The notes under the pieces are model-generated. The model saw only the letters and a program-made list of their open reading frames with translations, had not been told where the DNA came from and made no database searches. Source: CAYMCV01 sp964389005 (GTDB taxonomy: Bacteria > Bacillota > Clostridia > Lachnospirales > Lachnospiraceae). Taken from it: a stretch of 44,682 bases of DNA. The translations under genes and the position numbers were made by a program. The stretch is from positions 1 through 44,682 of the forward strand of contig CAYMCV010000002.1 in assembly GCA_964389005.1 (NCBI GenBank), read 5' to 3'. This document shows positions 17,378 to 25,300 of the stretch, piece by piece. Numbering within the stretch: position 1 is the stretch's first letter; every line of letters starts with the position of its first letter.

Positions 17378-18550
17378 TCAGACCTTTCTTTTCTTCTTGA
17401 TCATCGAATACATGCGCCACGGCGGAATCACCCGTGCCGGGCTCAAAGGTCCGGACTCATGAAAATGAATTTCGCCCTGCTTCATATCGTCGCACAGTTG
17501 CAAAACCCTCTCTGCCGCAACTGCGGGATTCCATTCATCTCTGATGGTCGCATAGGCATTTTCGCCCATTTCCTTGCAACGTTCACGATTCATAACCAGT
17601 TCATCGATGTATTTCGCCAATTCCGATACCCGTCCGCTCCGATATACATAACCATTGATTCCGTCTCGAATCAGAAACGGTGCGGCACCCACCGCATGAC
17701 TGGAAATGACGGCACATTTGCTGTTCATGGCTTCCGTTAACACTGCGCCCCATCCTTCACGATAATTACTCGTAAACAGGAAGATATCTGAATTTATCAT
17801 GTATTCGCGTACTTCGGGTGGCGTCAAAAAGCCGGTAAATGTAACCACATCCGACAGGTGATTGTCCTGTACCATTTTCTGAAGAGACTCCTTGGTTTCA
17901 CCGTCTCCAATCATTGTCAGATGAATATTTCGCCCTTTTTCATGCAGCTTTTTCACTGCTTTCACTGCTTGTTTTGCACCTTTTAGCTTCATGAAGCGTC
18001 CCGCCCAGAGCAGTTCTGTCTTATCGTTATGCGCCTTTTCTTCCGTCATCTTTCGAAATTCGGTGAAATACCCCCACTTCAATCGCTTGCCCGGATATGC
18101 ATGTACAATGGAAAAATCGGATGCCACATATGCGCCCGAACACAACAGGCAGATTGGCTTGTCCTTATGTCTGGTATGGTCGTGGTATTTTTTGCGTAAT
18201 CCGCGCGGCGAGATACACTTCCACTGCCCTTCTCGATAGAGGCGTTCGGAATAACGAATAATGATTTTGCGGTCGTCAATTCGCTTCTCAATAAAAGACT
18301 CATCCTCAACGCCACCGTATATGACAACATCGCTATCCGAAATCAGCCGTCTGCACGCTTCCGGCTCTTTTAAAAAGCTGACGACAAAAGGGAGCGATGC
18401 CGTATCCGGATTCCACCCCTGACGAATCCGTTCTTCTTCCATCGGCTCCGTCTCCACAAAATGATAGTCATCTTTCAGATGTCGATAAAACTCCTGTGAG
18501 ACCGGAATTTGATGGTGATTGATATAGTTTGAGACAAATGTAAGTTTCAT
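17378..18550 (-). CDS. Family 4 glycosyltransferase (GT-B fold)
   Basis: A 390-residue retaining GT-B enzyme of the Glycos_transf_1 type. The N-terminal half begins MKLTFVSNYINHHQ, and the C-terminal nucleotide-binding half shows GRFMKLKG (about 180), IGDGETKE, FTGFLTPPEV and the E-x7-E motif in EGWGAVLTEAMN. It should transfer a sugar from an NDP-donor to the growing lipid-linked unit. I prefer ATG 18550, with GAGG 5 bases upstream. A TTG seven codons earlier overlaps the preceding stop and is the alternative. The C-terminus is rich in Lys (MIKKKRKV) and may touch the membrane. It overlaps or abuts the next GT4 gene, so both are probably made together. Confidence 0.9.
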   Translation of the reverse strand: MKLTFVSNYINHHQIPVSQEFYRHLKDDYHFVETEPMEEERIRQGWNPDTASLPFVVSFLKEPEACRRLISDSDVVIYGGVEDESFIEKRIDDRKIIIRYSERLYREGQWKCISPRGLRKKYHDHTRHKDKPICLLCSGAYVASDFSIVHAYPGKRLKWGYFTEFRKMTEEKAHNDKTELLWAGRFMKLKGAKQAVKAVKKLHEKGRNIHLTMIGDGETKESLQKMVQDNHLSDVVTFTGFLTPPEVREYMINSDIFLFTSNYREGWGAVLTEAMNSKCAVISSHAVGAAPFLIRDGINGYVYRSGRVSELAKYIDELVMNRERCKEMGENAYATIRDEWNPAVAAERVLQLCDDMKQGEIHFHESGPLSPARVIPPWRMYSMIKKKRKV

Positions 18551-18567
18551 TTCTCCCTCATTTCCTT

Positions 18568-19878
18568 TCAAACGCTAAGCATTTCTTCATATATTTCCAA
18601 TAATCTGTGTGTGTTCTGATCGGCATTGTGTGTATTGCGTGCATGAGCGCGTGCCGCCTCGCTTCGCTTACGCTGCTTATCGCTTCCATTCTCTCTAAAT
18701 ACGCGTATTACAGCTTTCGCAAGCGCCCCGGGGTATCCGCTTTCATAGAGAAATCCCTCTTGTTCATTCACCATGAGGTCTTTGATTCCGCCGACATTAG
18801 CAGCAACCGTCGGAACGCCCAATAGCATGGCTTCACCGATGCAGTTCGGCGAATTCTCTGTGAGGGAACAACACACGAAGACGTTTGTCGACAAATATGC
18901 TTCTTTCATCTCTTTGGCATTCAACATGCCGCGAAACGAAATATGATCTCTGACCCCGTATTTTTCTGCCAATTCACGCAGATATTTGCCATATGATGAA
19001 ATCAGAACCCGTTTCTTTAAACTTCCCTCGCCGATAATTGCATTTCCGCATACCGAAACCGTCGTATCCGGATATGCCTCGATAATCTCAGGCAATTCTT
19101 CAATCATTCGATGAAAACCTTTGATCGGATAATCCGCCTGGCTGATGAGGATTTGATGCTTCGTTGCCGCTTCCTCATTCCACAGACCGTCATAGAAACA
19201 ATTCCTAAGCGTTTCATTCATAAAAAAATACTTGGCATTCGGTGCATATGTTTGTGTAAAAGCATTGTCGCATGCTGTCCGCCCGGTCACATTTCCGACT
19301 GACTGCAGTAATTTTTGCTCGTTTTCGGCACGCATAAGAAACTTCTGTTGTTGTTTCAGAATGTTATCTTTTTTGAGCCAATCACGGAGTGTATTACGTT
19401 TGACAATACGTTCCGGAATTCCATCCGTATAGACTTTGGCACAGGCCGTACACATTCCTTGAATTCCAACCAATATTTTCTTCGGTTCCGATACGGCATT
19501 TGTCATTGCAAGTCCATGCGCATACTCTGTACCGAACAAATGGACAATATCCGGCTGAAAATCTGCAAGAATCTCTTTCATGCGTGTTTCCATTCGTTTA
19601 TCGTATACTTCGGGACAACACGTATCCTCATAAAACGAATATGCATATACAACCGCCTCTCGGCTTTGATCTCCTGAGGTAAATTCTGCAGATACCGCCT
19701 GCTGAATCACACTTTGCAAAGCGTCTGTCGGAAAGCATACTGCAAGTGTGACCGCTTCCTTTGTCAAAAGCAGTCGATTGGATAAACCGGACAGCCAGCC
19801 TTCTTTATTCCCTACCGGTAATCCCAACTGTTCGGCAAGTACCGGCAGACACATATTACATAACCACAATACTCTCAT
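18568..19878 (-). CDS. Family 4 glycosyltransferase (GT-B fold)
   Basis: A 436-residue GT-B enzyme. It opens MRVLWLCNMCLPVLAEQLG, has a middle linker rich in charged residues, and a C-terminal domain with ISQADYPIKGFHRMIEELPEI, FRGMLNAKEM and the E-x7-E motif in ENSPNCIGEAML. The start is ATG 19878, with GGAG 6 bases upstream. The ATG four codons earlier has its only purine stretch directly against it. The next GT4 gene follows almost without spacing. Together they probably add consecutive sugars of the repeat unit. The acceptor cannot be read from sequence. The protein is somewhat longer than a usual GT4 enzyme because of its linker. Confidence 0.9.
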   Translation of the reverse strand: MRVLWLCNMCLPVLAEQLGLPVGNKEGWLSGLSNRLLLTKEAVTLAVCFPTDALQSVIQQAVSAEFTSGDQSREAVVYAYSFYEDTCCPEVYDKRMETRMKEILADFQPDIVHLFGTEYAHGLAMTNAVSEPKKILVGIQGMCTACAKVYTDGIPERIVKRNTLRDWLKKDNILKQQQKFLMRAENEQKLLQSVGNVTGRTACDNAFTQTYAPNAKYFFMNETLRNCFYDGLWNEEAATKHQILISQADYPIKGFHRMIEELPEIIEAYPDTTVSVCGNAIIGEGSLKKRVLISSYGKYLRELAEKYGVRDHISFRGMLNAKEMKEAYLSTNVFVCCSLTENSPNCIGEAMLLGVPTVAANVGGIKDLMVNEQEGFLYESGYPGALAKAVIRVFRENGSDKQRKRSEAARAHARNTHNADQNTHRLLEIYEEMLSV

Positions 19879-19914
19879 CGTTATCTCCATCCCCTATCAG
19901 AGCCAAGGATTTTC

Positions 19915-20718
19915 TTACTTTCGATAGATTGCCTTCTTCATGCGGTCGTAGGTACCCGCAAAACGGCTTCTCTGCGATAAATACTTCCGAAGCGGCTGCA
20001 GTGTAATGACCATAATGGCGCGAAATGCAAAAATCTGCACAGGAGACATGTACTTATGAATGATGTCTCCGTGCTCCTTTCGATCCCGTTTCCGGTTCTC
20101 TTTGGTCTCCGAATAGCCTCCGCCCTCGTAATCAACAATCGTAATCCCGATGTCACACGGTTCTGCGCCATTTTGAAAGAATTGACGCNNNNNNNNNNAT
20201 TGACGCAAAAAGAAATCATAATCGGCGCGAATCTTATATTGCAAATCAAATGCTTTTTTATCGAATAAACTTCGTTCAAAGATGCAGGCCTGATGACAGG
20301 GAATATGTCTGAAACATGTAAACGGCGTTATTTTGGCCGGCATATGCAGCACCTCGCCCGCCAAACGAAAATACGCATTCCCATAATAAATCCCGCGTCC
20401 CGGATTCGCATCGATACCCCCGCTTACATGATGAAGCACCTGTGAATCATAGAAAAAATCCCCGCAGTTTAAGAAAATCACGTATTCTCCGCGCGCACAG
20501 GCAACCGCCTGATTCATTGCATCATAAATACCTCTGTCTTTCTGTGAAACAACGCGAATTCTGTCATCCTTCGGCAATTGTTCCACGGAACCGTCCGTTG
20601 ACAAACCGTCCTTGACCAACAACTCCCAATCCTGCATTGTTTGCGAAAGTACGCTTTGCACAGTTTCATTCAATTTATCGCCCGCATTTAATGCCACGGT
20701 AATCACTGTAAATTTCAA
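19915..20718 (-). CDS. Family 2 glycosyltransferase, WcaE-like, with assembly gap
   Basis: A GT2 enzyme whose motifs resemble the WcaE/colanic-acid subgroup: TVITVALNAG, KDGLSTDGS near residue 37, and DRGIYDAMNQAVACARGEY followed by FLNCGDFF, where CGD stands in the DxD position. A 10-N gap (20189-20198) is flanked on both sides by ATTGACGC. Joining at that repeat removes 18 bases and keeps the frame, giving FLRQFFQNG and a 261-residue protein. The start is a TTG codon at 20718 with GAGG 6 bases upstream; no ATG is suitably placed. The C-terminal helix is basic. It probably adds one sugar to the repeat unit. Confidence 0.87.
   Translation of the reverse strand: MKFTVITVALNAGDKLNETVQSVLSQTMQDWELLVKDGLSTDGSVEQLPKDDRIRVVSQKDRGIYDAMNQAVACARGEYVIFLNCGDFFYDSQVLHHVSGGIDANPGRGIYYGNAYFRLAGEVLHMPAKITPFTCFRHIPCHQACIFERSLFDKKAFDLQYKIRADYDFFLRQXXXXRQFFQNGAEPCDIGITIVDYEGGGYSETKENRKRDRKEHGDIIHKYMSPVQIFAFRAIMVITLQPLRKYLSQRSRFAGTYDRMKKAIYRK
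20189..20198. other. Spurious assembly gap (10 N) flanked by an 8-bp repeat
   Basis: The 8 bases ATTGACGC lie directly before the Ns (20181-20188) and directly after them (20199-20206). The two contig ends therefore seem to overlap. Removing the Ns and one repeat copy leaves an intact glycosyltransferase frame. Confidence 0.85.
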
Positions 20719-20740
20719 GGTTTGCCTCTTTCTTTATTGA

Positions 20741-21841
20741 CTAATTCAATATCCAGTTTAAGTATGGAATAATTCTGACATCATCATTCAAACAGGTTTT
20801 GAGGAAGAAAGCAAAGTATCCCACGCAGGCCAGTGTAATCAGCACCGTCCATACAATTCTTTGCTTCTTCGACGGAATCAACCGCAATACCGAAGGAACC
20901 AGAAACAACTGCCCGATACTGAAAAAATAACCGATTCGTGAAACGAGCGGCATGAAGGAGCAACAACAGTATACGACAATTGACATCACATTTAGACTGA
21001 AATAGAACCGATTGACCTCATGTTCCTTCAACGCGGCTTTGTAATAAATCAGTGCAAAAATCATCACACCCACAGAACGCGCGATGTTCACGTAGGAAAC
21101 GTCTCCTGTATCATAAACCGAGCCCTCATAAAACGGATAAAAGATAAAAATCACGCGCCGAATGAGGTCGGGACAAAGCAACAGAAACGCACATATCGCA
21201 CCGATTACCGGCAGAAACCACTTCTTCCACTTTAGTTTCGCGAGCGGATAAAAAATCAAAACCAGCAATACCGCTTTGTGAAAGCAAGCCGCAAACAAAA
21301 TGCAGAGCACGAAGCGAATATAGTCCTTACGCATCAGGAATTTGATGGCATAGAGCGCAATCGCCAGAACCAGGTAGTAACGAATCGAATTAAACGTCAA
21401 CAGATAGTATCCAAACGTCATAAACATCAGAAACGAATAGGCAAAGTGCTCACTCTGGTCATATAACGCCTTTAAAAAGAAAAAATTCGTGGCAAATGCA
21501 ACAATCCCGAAAATGACCAGATAGTTCTCCGTTCCGAACATCCACTGGCAAATTCGCACCAGCAGATTAAAGCCAAACTCTGTCGAGACATGACGATTCT
21601 GCGAAATCAGGCTAAAAATTTCCGTATATTCCCAATAATCGTGACCGATGGCAATACGACATGCAGACACCAAAAACAATGCCGCAAAAATTGCGGACAC
21701 GACAATTGTATTATGCATTTGGCGTCTCGTCGGATGCATTCCTCTTGTTCCTGCCTCAGTCATGATTGCAGGCATCTGTGAAGAATCAACGAGAAACGCA
21801 ACGGCGATTGTCGTAATTGTCAGAAGCAAATAGATGCCCAT
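20741..21841 (-). CDS. EpsG-like polysaccharide polymerase (Wzy role)
   Basis: A 366-residue protein with about ten membrane helices. The pattern fits the EpsG family: CRIAIGHDYWEYTEIF in an outer loop near residue 65, with conserved Arg and Asp-Tyr, and then FNSIRYYLVLAIALYAI near 150. These are the places of the conserved residues of EpsG-type polymerases as I know them. It would link lipid-borne repeat units into a chain outside the membrane. Its place between the GT genes and the Wzz-like gene supports the polymerase role. GGAGG 6 bases before ATG 21841 fixes the start. Chain linkage cannot be predicted. Confidence 0.85.
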   Translation of the reverse strand: MGIYLLLTITTIAVAFLVDSSQMPAIMTEAGTRGMHPTRRQMHNTIVVSAIFAALFLVSACRIAIGHDYWEYTEIFSLISQNRHVSTEFGFNLLVRICQWMFGTENYLVIFGIVAFATNFFFLKALYDQSEHFAYSFLMFMTFGYYLLTFNSIRYYLVLAIALYAIKFLMRKDYIRFVLCILFAACFHKAVLLVLIFYPLAKLKWKKWFLPVIGAICAFLLLCPDLIRRVIFIFYPFYEGSVYDTGDVSYVNIARSVGVMIFALIYYKAALKEHEVNRFYFSLNVMSIVVYCCCSFMPLVSRIGYFFSIGQLFLVPSVLRLIPSKKQRIVWTVLITLACVGYFAFFLKTCLNDDVRIIPYLNWILN

Positions 21842-21867
21842 TTCCGTCCTCCCGCTTCATTCGGTGA

Positions 21868-22662
21868 TTATCTCTTCTTACAAAGTTGTCTTCCTTCTTT
21901 GATGCCGCGGCAAATCAATTCGTATGCTCTTTTACGTCCGATTTCTCCCTGCACCGCTTCTTTCTTTTGAATTACGAATCTGCGTGCCCACAGTTTCGCC
22001 CATCTTCCGTATAAAAAGGCAAACAAGACGCCTCTGTCCGTAAAAAACTTCTCTGTGTAGCCAAAAAACCAAGTGGATTCTCTCGGCTCTTCGACACCAA
22101 GGTTTGTTGTCGTTGTATAGACGCGTAATCCTGCGCGTATGGCATCCATCAGAAACAGGCTGTCTTCACCGTTACTGAATTGTGCCCCGCCTCCAAACAA
22201 TTCGGAATACACAACGCCTGCCTTACAAAGTTTCTCTCTTCTGGCTGCAATGCTGTATGCCGGATATCTTCCGCAATTGTATGAATGAACCCGATGTTCT
22301 TTGTTATTGTAGTAAGTCCTTCTTGCCTCGCAAACGTCAAAATTAAAAAGAAGGATGTCCGCGCGCGGGTTCGCCGCAAACGCTTCCGCAACTTGCTTCG
22401 CATAGCCCTCCCGATAGCGAATATCCTCATCCGAAAACAAAACGATTTCCGCATCCGAATGCGCAAATGCCAAATTACGGCTTTTTCCGACACCGCGTTC
22501 GGCTCTCGACAACACCTTGACTTCACCGAATGCAGTATGGATTACCAACTCATCGTTCCTATCACACTGGTTCACCAGTACGGCGTCCGAAGACAGATGC
22601 ATCTGTTCAATCAAGTCTTCCGGTTCTCGATTCACCGCCGAAATCAACACTTGAAGTCGCAT
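21868..22662 (-). CDS. Family 2 glycosyltransferase
   Basis: A 264-residue GT2-type enzyme with divergent motifs. It opens MRLQVLISAVNRE. Instead of the usual DDGS it has NQCDRNDE. It keeps RGVGKSRNLAFAHSDAEIVLFSDEDI near residues 76-100, where SDED takes the DxD place, and FGGGAQFSNGEDSLFLMDAIR further on, with the catalytic-type ED pair. The C-terminus is basic. The gene follows the Wzz-like gene with no spacing (its ATG directly follows that TAA stop), so translation is coupled; GAGGA 7 bases upstream supports the start. It probably acts in repeat-unit assembly. A pyruvyl or phosphate transferase is unlikely given the GT-A motifs. Confidence 0.85.
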   Translation of the reverse strand: MRLQVLISAVNREPEDLIEQMHLSSDAVLVNQCDRNDELVIHTAFGEVKVLSRAERGVGKSRNLAFAHSDAEIVLFSDEDIRYREGYAKQVAEAFAANPRADILLFNFDVCEARRTYYNNKEHRVHSYNCGRYPAYSIAARREKLCKAGVVYSELFGGGAQFSNGEDSLFLMDAIRAGLRVYTTTTNLGVEEPRESTWFFGYTEKFFTDRGVLFAFLYGRWAKLWARRFVIQKKEAVQGEIGRKRAYELICRGIKEGRQLCKKR

Positions 22663-23748
22663 TTACGTATCCTCTTCTTTCTTCGTATTTCCAATCGGCG
22701 TAAATCTGTAATATGCACGCAGCAGTTTGCGATCGCCGTGATACAGAATCACACCCAAAATCGTACCGCCTTGTTTTTGTATGAACTGAATGGTTCTCTC
22801 GCATACGCGCATATTCCGGCTTCCTGCCGCAACAGCAAGTACGATTCCGTCATATCCCAACAATTCCTCCATATGTTCGGGTGCGGTGTTGACCGCATGT
22901 GCTTCACTGAATTTCAGTATTCTCGGCAATGCAATTTGATTTTTATCTAAAAGTTGAATGACCTGCTGCCCTTCGCAATCCTCCTGCACACCGGAAATAA
23001 CCACTTGCTCACATTCACGCAGACAGGACTTAATATTGAGCGCACATTCCCCCGCCCAGACTTCCGTTCCCTCTCTGGTAAACATGCCGATGACCGGTAT
23101 GGAAAATCGACGTTCAAATGTAATTGGAACATAGATAGAATCATCCGTCACAAACAGCAGGAAAAGTCCAAGCAATGAAAAAACGGCACCAAGAACTGCG
23201 CCCAAAGCCGTAACTTTCAAGATGCGATTGGTAATCGGCAACGTCTCGGCCTGAGTTGCATGTGTAAAAATCGTGATTCCGTCAATATCATCCATCATGG
23301 TCCCGAATTGAACCAATGCTTCTTCAAACTTCTGTGCTATGAGAACCGAACGCTCGGGGTCATTGGTGGTAACCCGTAAGTTGACAATTCTGACATCGGA
23401 TTCCAATCCGGCAAACACGACCTCGTCCAAGTACGCACGTGTAATGTCATCCGGTAATTCTTCCATCGCAAATTCAATGACAGCATCTGTTTTGACCAAC
23501 TGCTGCCACGTATAATCGTTCACATAGATATTGTCTAACTTAACCGCGTCGTTGTAATCAAGATACAATACCGACTTCGCGACATAGGACGGATCTTCTG
23601 CAAAGACAAATGTCTTCAAATAATAAGCCCCTGCAAAAACGCCGGCGGTCAATATTACGGCGAGCACAAAGCAGTACCACCGCTTACACACGTAGAGTAA
23701 CATCAGTTTGATATCCAAGGGCTCATCCCCATACTTACATGCGAACAT
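22663..23748 (-). CDS. Wzz-like polysaccharide co-polymerase with degenerate BY-kinase-like domain
   Basis: A 361-residue protein in two parts. The first is a Wzz/CapA-type chain-length regulator: helix 1 at about 23-44, a mainly helical outside domain with VTTNDPERSVLIAQKF, and helix 2 at about 180-205. The second (about 225-350) is cytosolic and follows the order of the CpsD/CapB tyrosine-kinase fold: a strand at VVISGVQEDCEG, later DGIVLAVAAG, and ILGVILY near the end. The Walker A Gly-Lys-Ser is absent, so it should not bind ATP in the usual way. There is no C-terminal Tyr cluster and no separate kinase gene in the window. I chose ATG 23748 with GGAGG 6 bases upstream. It lies 18 bases after the sugar-phosphate transferase gene. 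Confidence 0.85.
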   Translation of the reverse strand: MFACKYGDEPLDIKLMLLYVCKRWYCFVLAVILTAGVFAGAYYLKTFVFAEDPSYVAKSVLYLDYNDAVKLDNIYVNDYTWQQLVKTDAVIEFAMEELPDDITRAYLDEVVFAGLESDVRIVNLRVTTNDPERSVLIAQKFEEALVQFGTMMDDIDGITIFTHATQAETLPITNRILKVTALGAVLGAVFSLLGLFLLFVTDDSIYVPITFERRFSIPVIGMFTREGTEVWAGECALNIKSCLRECEQVVISGVQEDCEGQQVIQLLDKNQIALPRILKFSEAHAVNTAPEHMEELLGYDGIVLAVAAGSRNMRVCERTIQFIQKQGGTILGVILYHGDRKLLRAYYRFTPIGNTKKEEDT

Positions 23749-23766
23749 CTTTCGCCTCCGTCCCAC

Positions 23767-25245
23767 TTATTTTCGGTCTTTTTTATCTGATTCCTGCTTG
23801 GAAATTTCACAAATTGACGCCTCTTTGGGAAGCACGTTTCCTTCTTCTTCCGACTCTTCACCGCTTTGCTCGTACGCAAGCATTTCATTCTTCAATGCCG
23901 TAATCTGGCTCTGTTCAACACCCTCGGTGCTGTCCGGTGAAACCAAAACTTTCAAAGTTAAAAGCATGAGGCGTAAATCCAGCCAAACACTGTAATTCTC
24001 GATATAGGTTAAATCTAATTTCAGCTTATCATACGGCGTGGTATTGTACTTACCATACACCTGCGCATATCCCGCAAGTCCCGCCTTTACCTTCATGCGG
24101 AACGCAAATTCCGGCATGCTCTCCATATACTGCGCGATAATCTCCGGGCGTTCCGGACGCGGTCCGATAAAAGACATCTGACCCGCAAGGATATTGAACA
24201 ACTGCGGCAATTCGTCGATTCTGACCGTACGAATAAATCGACCGAATGGTGTGATACGGCTATCGTTCTGCGATGCAAGCCTTGCTGTTCCGTCTTTCTC
24301 CGCATCCACGCGCATACTGCGGAATTTAATGATACGAAATTCCCTGCCGCCTCTCGTACAGCGTACCTGTGTATAGAACACCGGACCGCCGTCGGATATC
24401 TTGATAATCAATGCCGTAATCAACATGATGGGCAGTGTCAGCACAATAAAAAACAAGGAAACCGCGACATCAATCATTCGTTTCAGCATACGTTGTTCCA
24501 CCGTCAGCGCATACTCTCTTGTCAACAATAACGGTGTATCAAAAAGATGCATCTTATCCGCACCCATAATGATGACATCCGGAATTTTGGGCATCATATA
24601 GACACGAATCGAACGACTGTAACAATATTTCAGCAAAATATTTCTCTCCGACGTGGGGATGTCCCACAAGACCACGCCATCATACCTGCTTAAGATTTCT
24701 TCCTGGATTCGTTCTCTGCCTTCCTTGATATGCATACATTTTGCAATCACATAGCGATCTTGACGACCTGAGAATTTCCTTAAAATATCCTCCGTCGGTC
24801 GATCCGCATGAATTAACAGAAGTTCGCGCGGCGGGAATACCATTTTGTAAAATGCATTGCTTAAAAATACCCACACAAGGGCAAAAATGAGTTCCGCCGC
24901 AGTCAGAATCGCAAGCGGTCGAACGGCTGCAAACCATTCACACATCAATGAAATCTGTGCATAGGAAATTAAATTCACGCACAATATGGAAAACACCTGC
25001 GATAAGAATACGTCAAACGGTTTCAGATAACCGATTTTGGTTCCTCCGTATGTGACCATGAAAAAAATGAGTAACACGCCGTAGATGGCAATGACCAGCC
25101 AATGCCCACGACCGTAAAACTCCAGTTTTACCACGCCTTTATAATATTGATACCAAACAACCCCATAACCTGCAATCATTGCAAGCATACCGATAAGCGA
25201 CAATTGTAATGTTGCCAATCTTTTAAATGATTCTAATTGTTTCAT
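23767..25245 (-). CDS. Polyprenyl-phosphate sugar-1-phosphate transferase (WbaP/CpsE-type)
   Basis: A 492-residue initiating enzyme of polysaccharide assembly. There are four N-terminal helices, a CoA-binding-like middle part (about 125-240), one further helix, and the bacterial sugar transferase domain (about 260-450). That domain has KRMIDV, KFRSMR, the DE pair in RTVRIDELPQLFNIL, SFIGPRPERPE, and KAGLAGYAQVYGKYN. It moves a hexose-1-phosphate to undecaprenyl phosphate at the inner face. A Glu-rich tail of about 60 residues follows the domain, which is unusual. ATG 25245 has GGGAG 6 bases upstream. A promoter at 25272-25300 suggests this gene heads a transcript with the co-polymerase, polymerase and GT genes. 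Galactose or glucose specificity is unknown. Confidence 0.94.
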   Translation of the reverse strand: MKQLESFKRLATLQLSLIGMLAMIAGYGVVWYQYYKGVVKLEFYGRGHWLVIAIYGVLLIFFMVTYGGTKIGYLKPFDVFLSQVFSILCVNLISYAQISLMCEWFAAVRPLAILTAAELIFALVWVFLSNAFYKMVFPPRELLLIHADRPTEDILRKFSGRQDRYVIAKCMHIKEGRERIQEEILSRYDGVVLWDIPTSERNILLKYCYSRSIRVYMMPKIPDVIIMGADKMHLFDTPLLLTREYALTVEQRMLKRMIDVAVSLFFIVLTLPIMLITALIIKISDGGPVFYTQVRCTRGGREFRIIKFRSMRVDAEKDGTARLASQNDSRITPFGRFIRTVRIDELPQLFNILAGQMSFIGPRPERPEIIAQYMESMPEFAFRMKVKAGLAGYAQVYGKYNTTPYDKLKLDLTYIENYSVWLDLRLMLLTLKVLVSPDSTEGVEQSQITALKNEMLAYEQSGEESEEEGNVLPKEASICEISKQESDKKDRK

Positions 25246-25271
25246 CTTTGACTCCCATACCAATCTCTGCT

Positions 25272-25300
25272 ATTTTAACACAAATCCGTGATTATTGCAA
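25272..25300 (-). promoter_or_regulatory. Candidate sigma-A promoter with extended -10
   Basis: On the minus strand TTGCAA (25300-25295) and TAAAAT (25277-25272) are 17 bases apart, with TGT before the -10 box. The transcript would start near 25265, about 20 bases before the sugar-phosphate transferase start. The promoter overlaps the last codons of the upstream GtrII-type gene. Confidence 0.55.

Noticed and set aside
22285..22950. Open frame of 221 codons on the plus strand across two glycan genes
   Set aside because: It is antisense to a GT2 gene and the Wzz-like gene, with no recognisable motif and no ribosome site.
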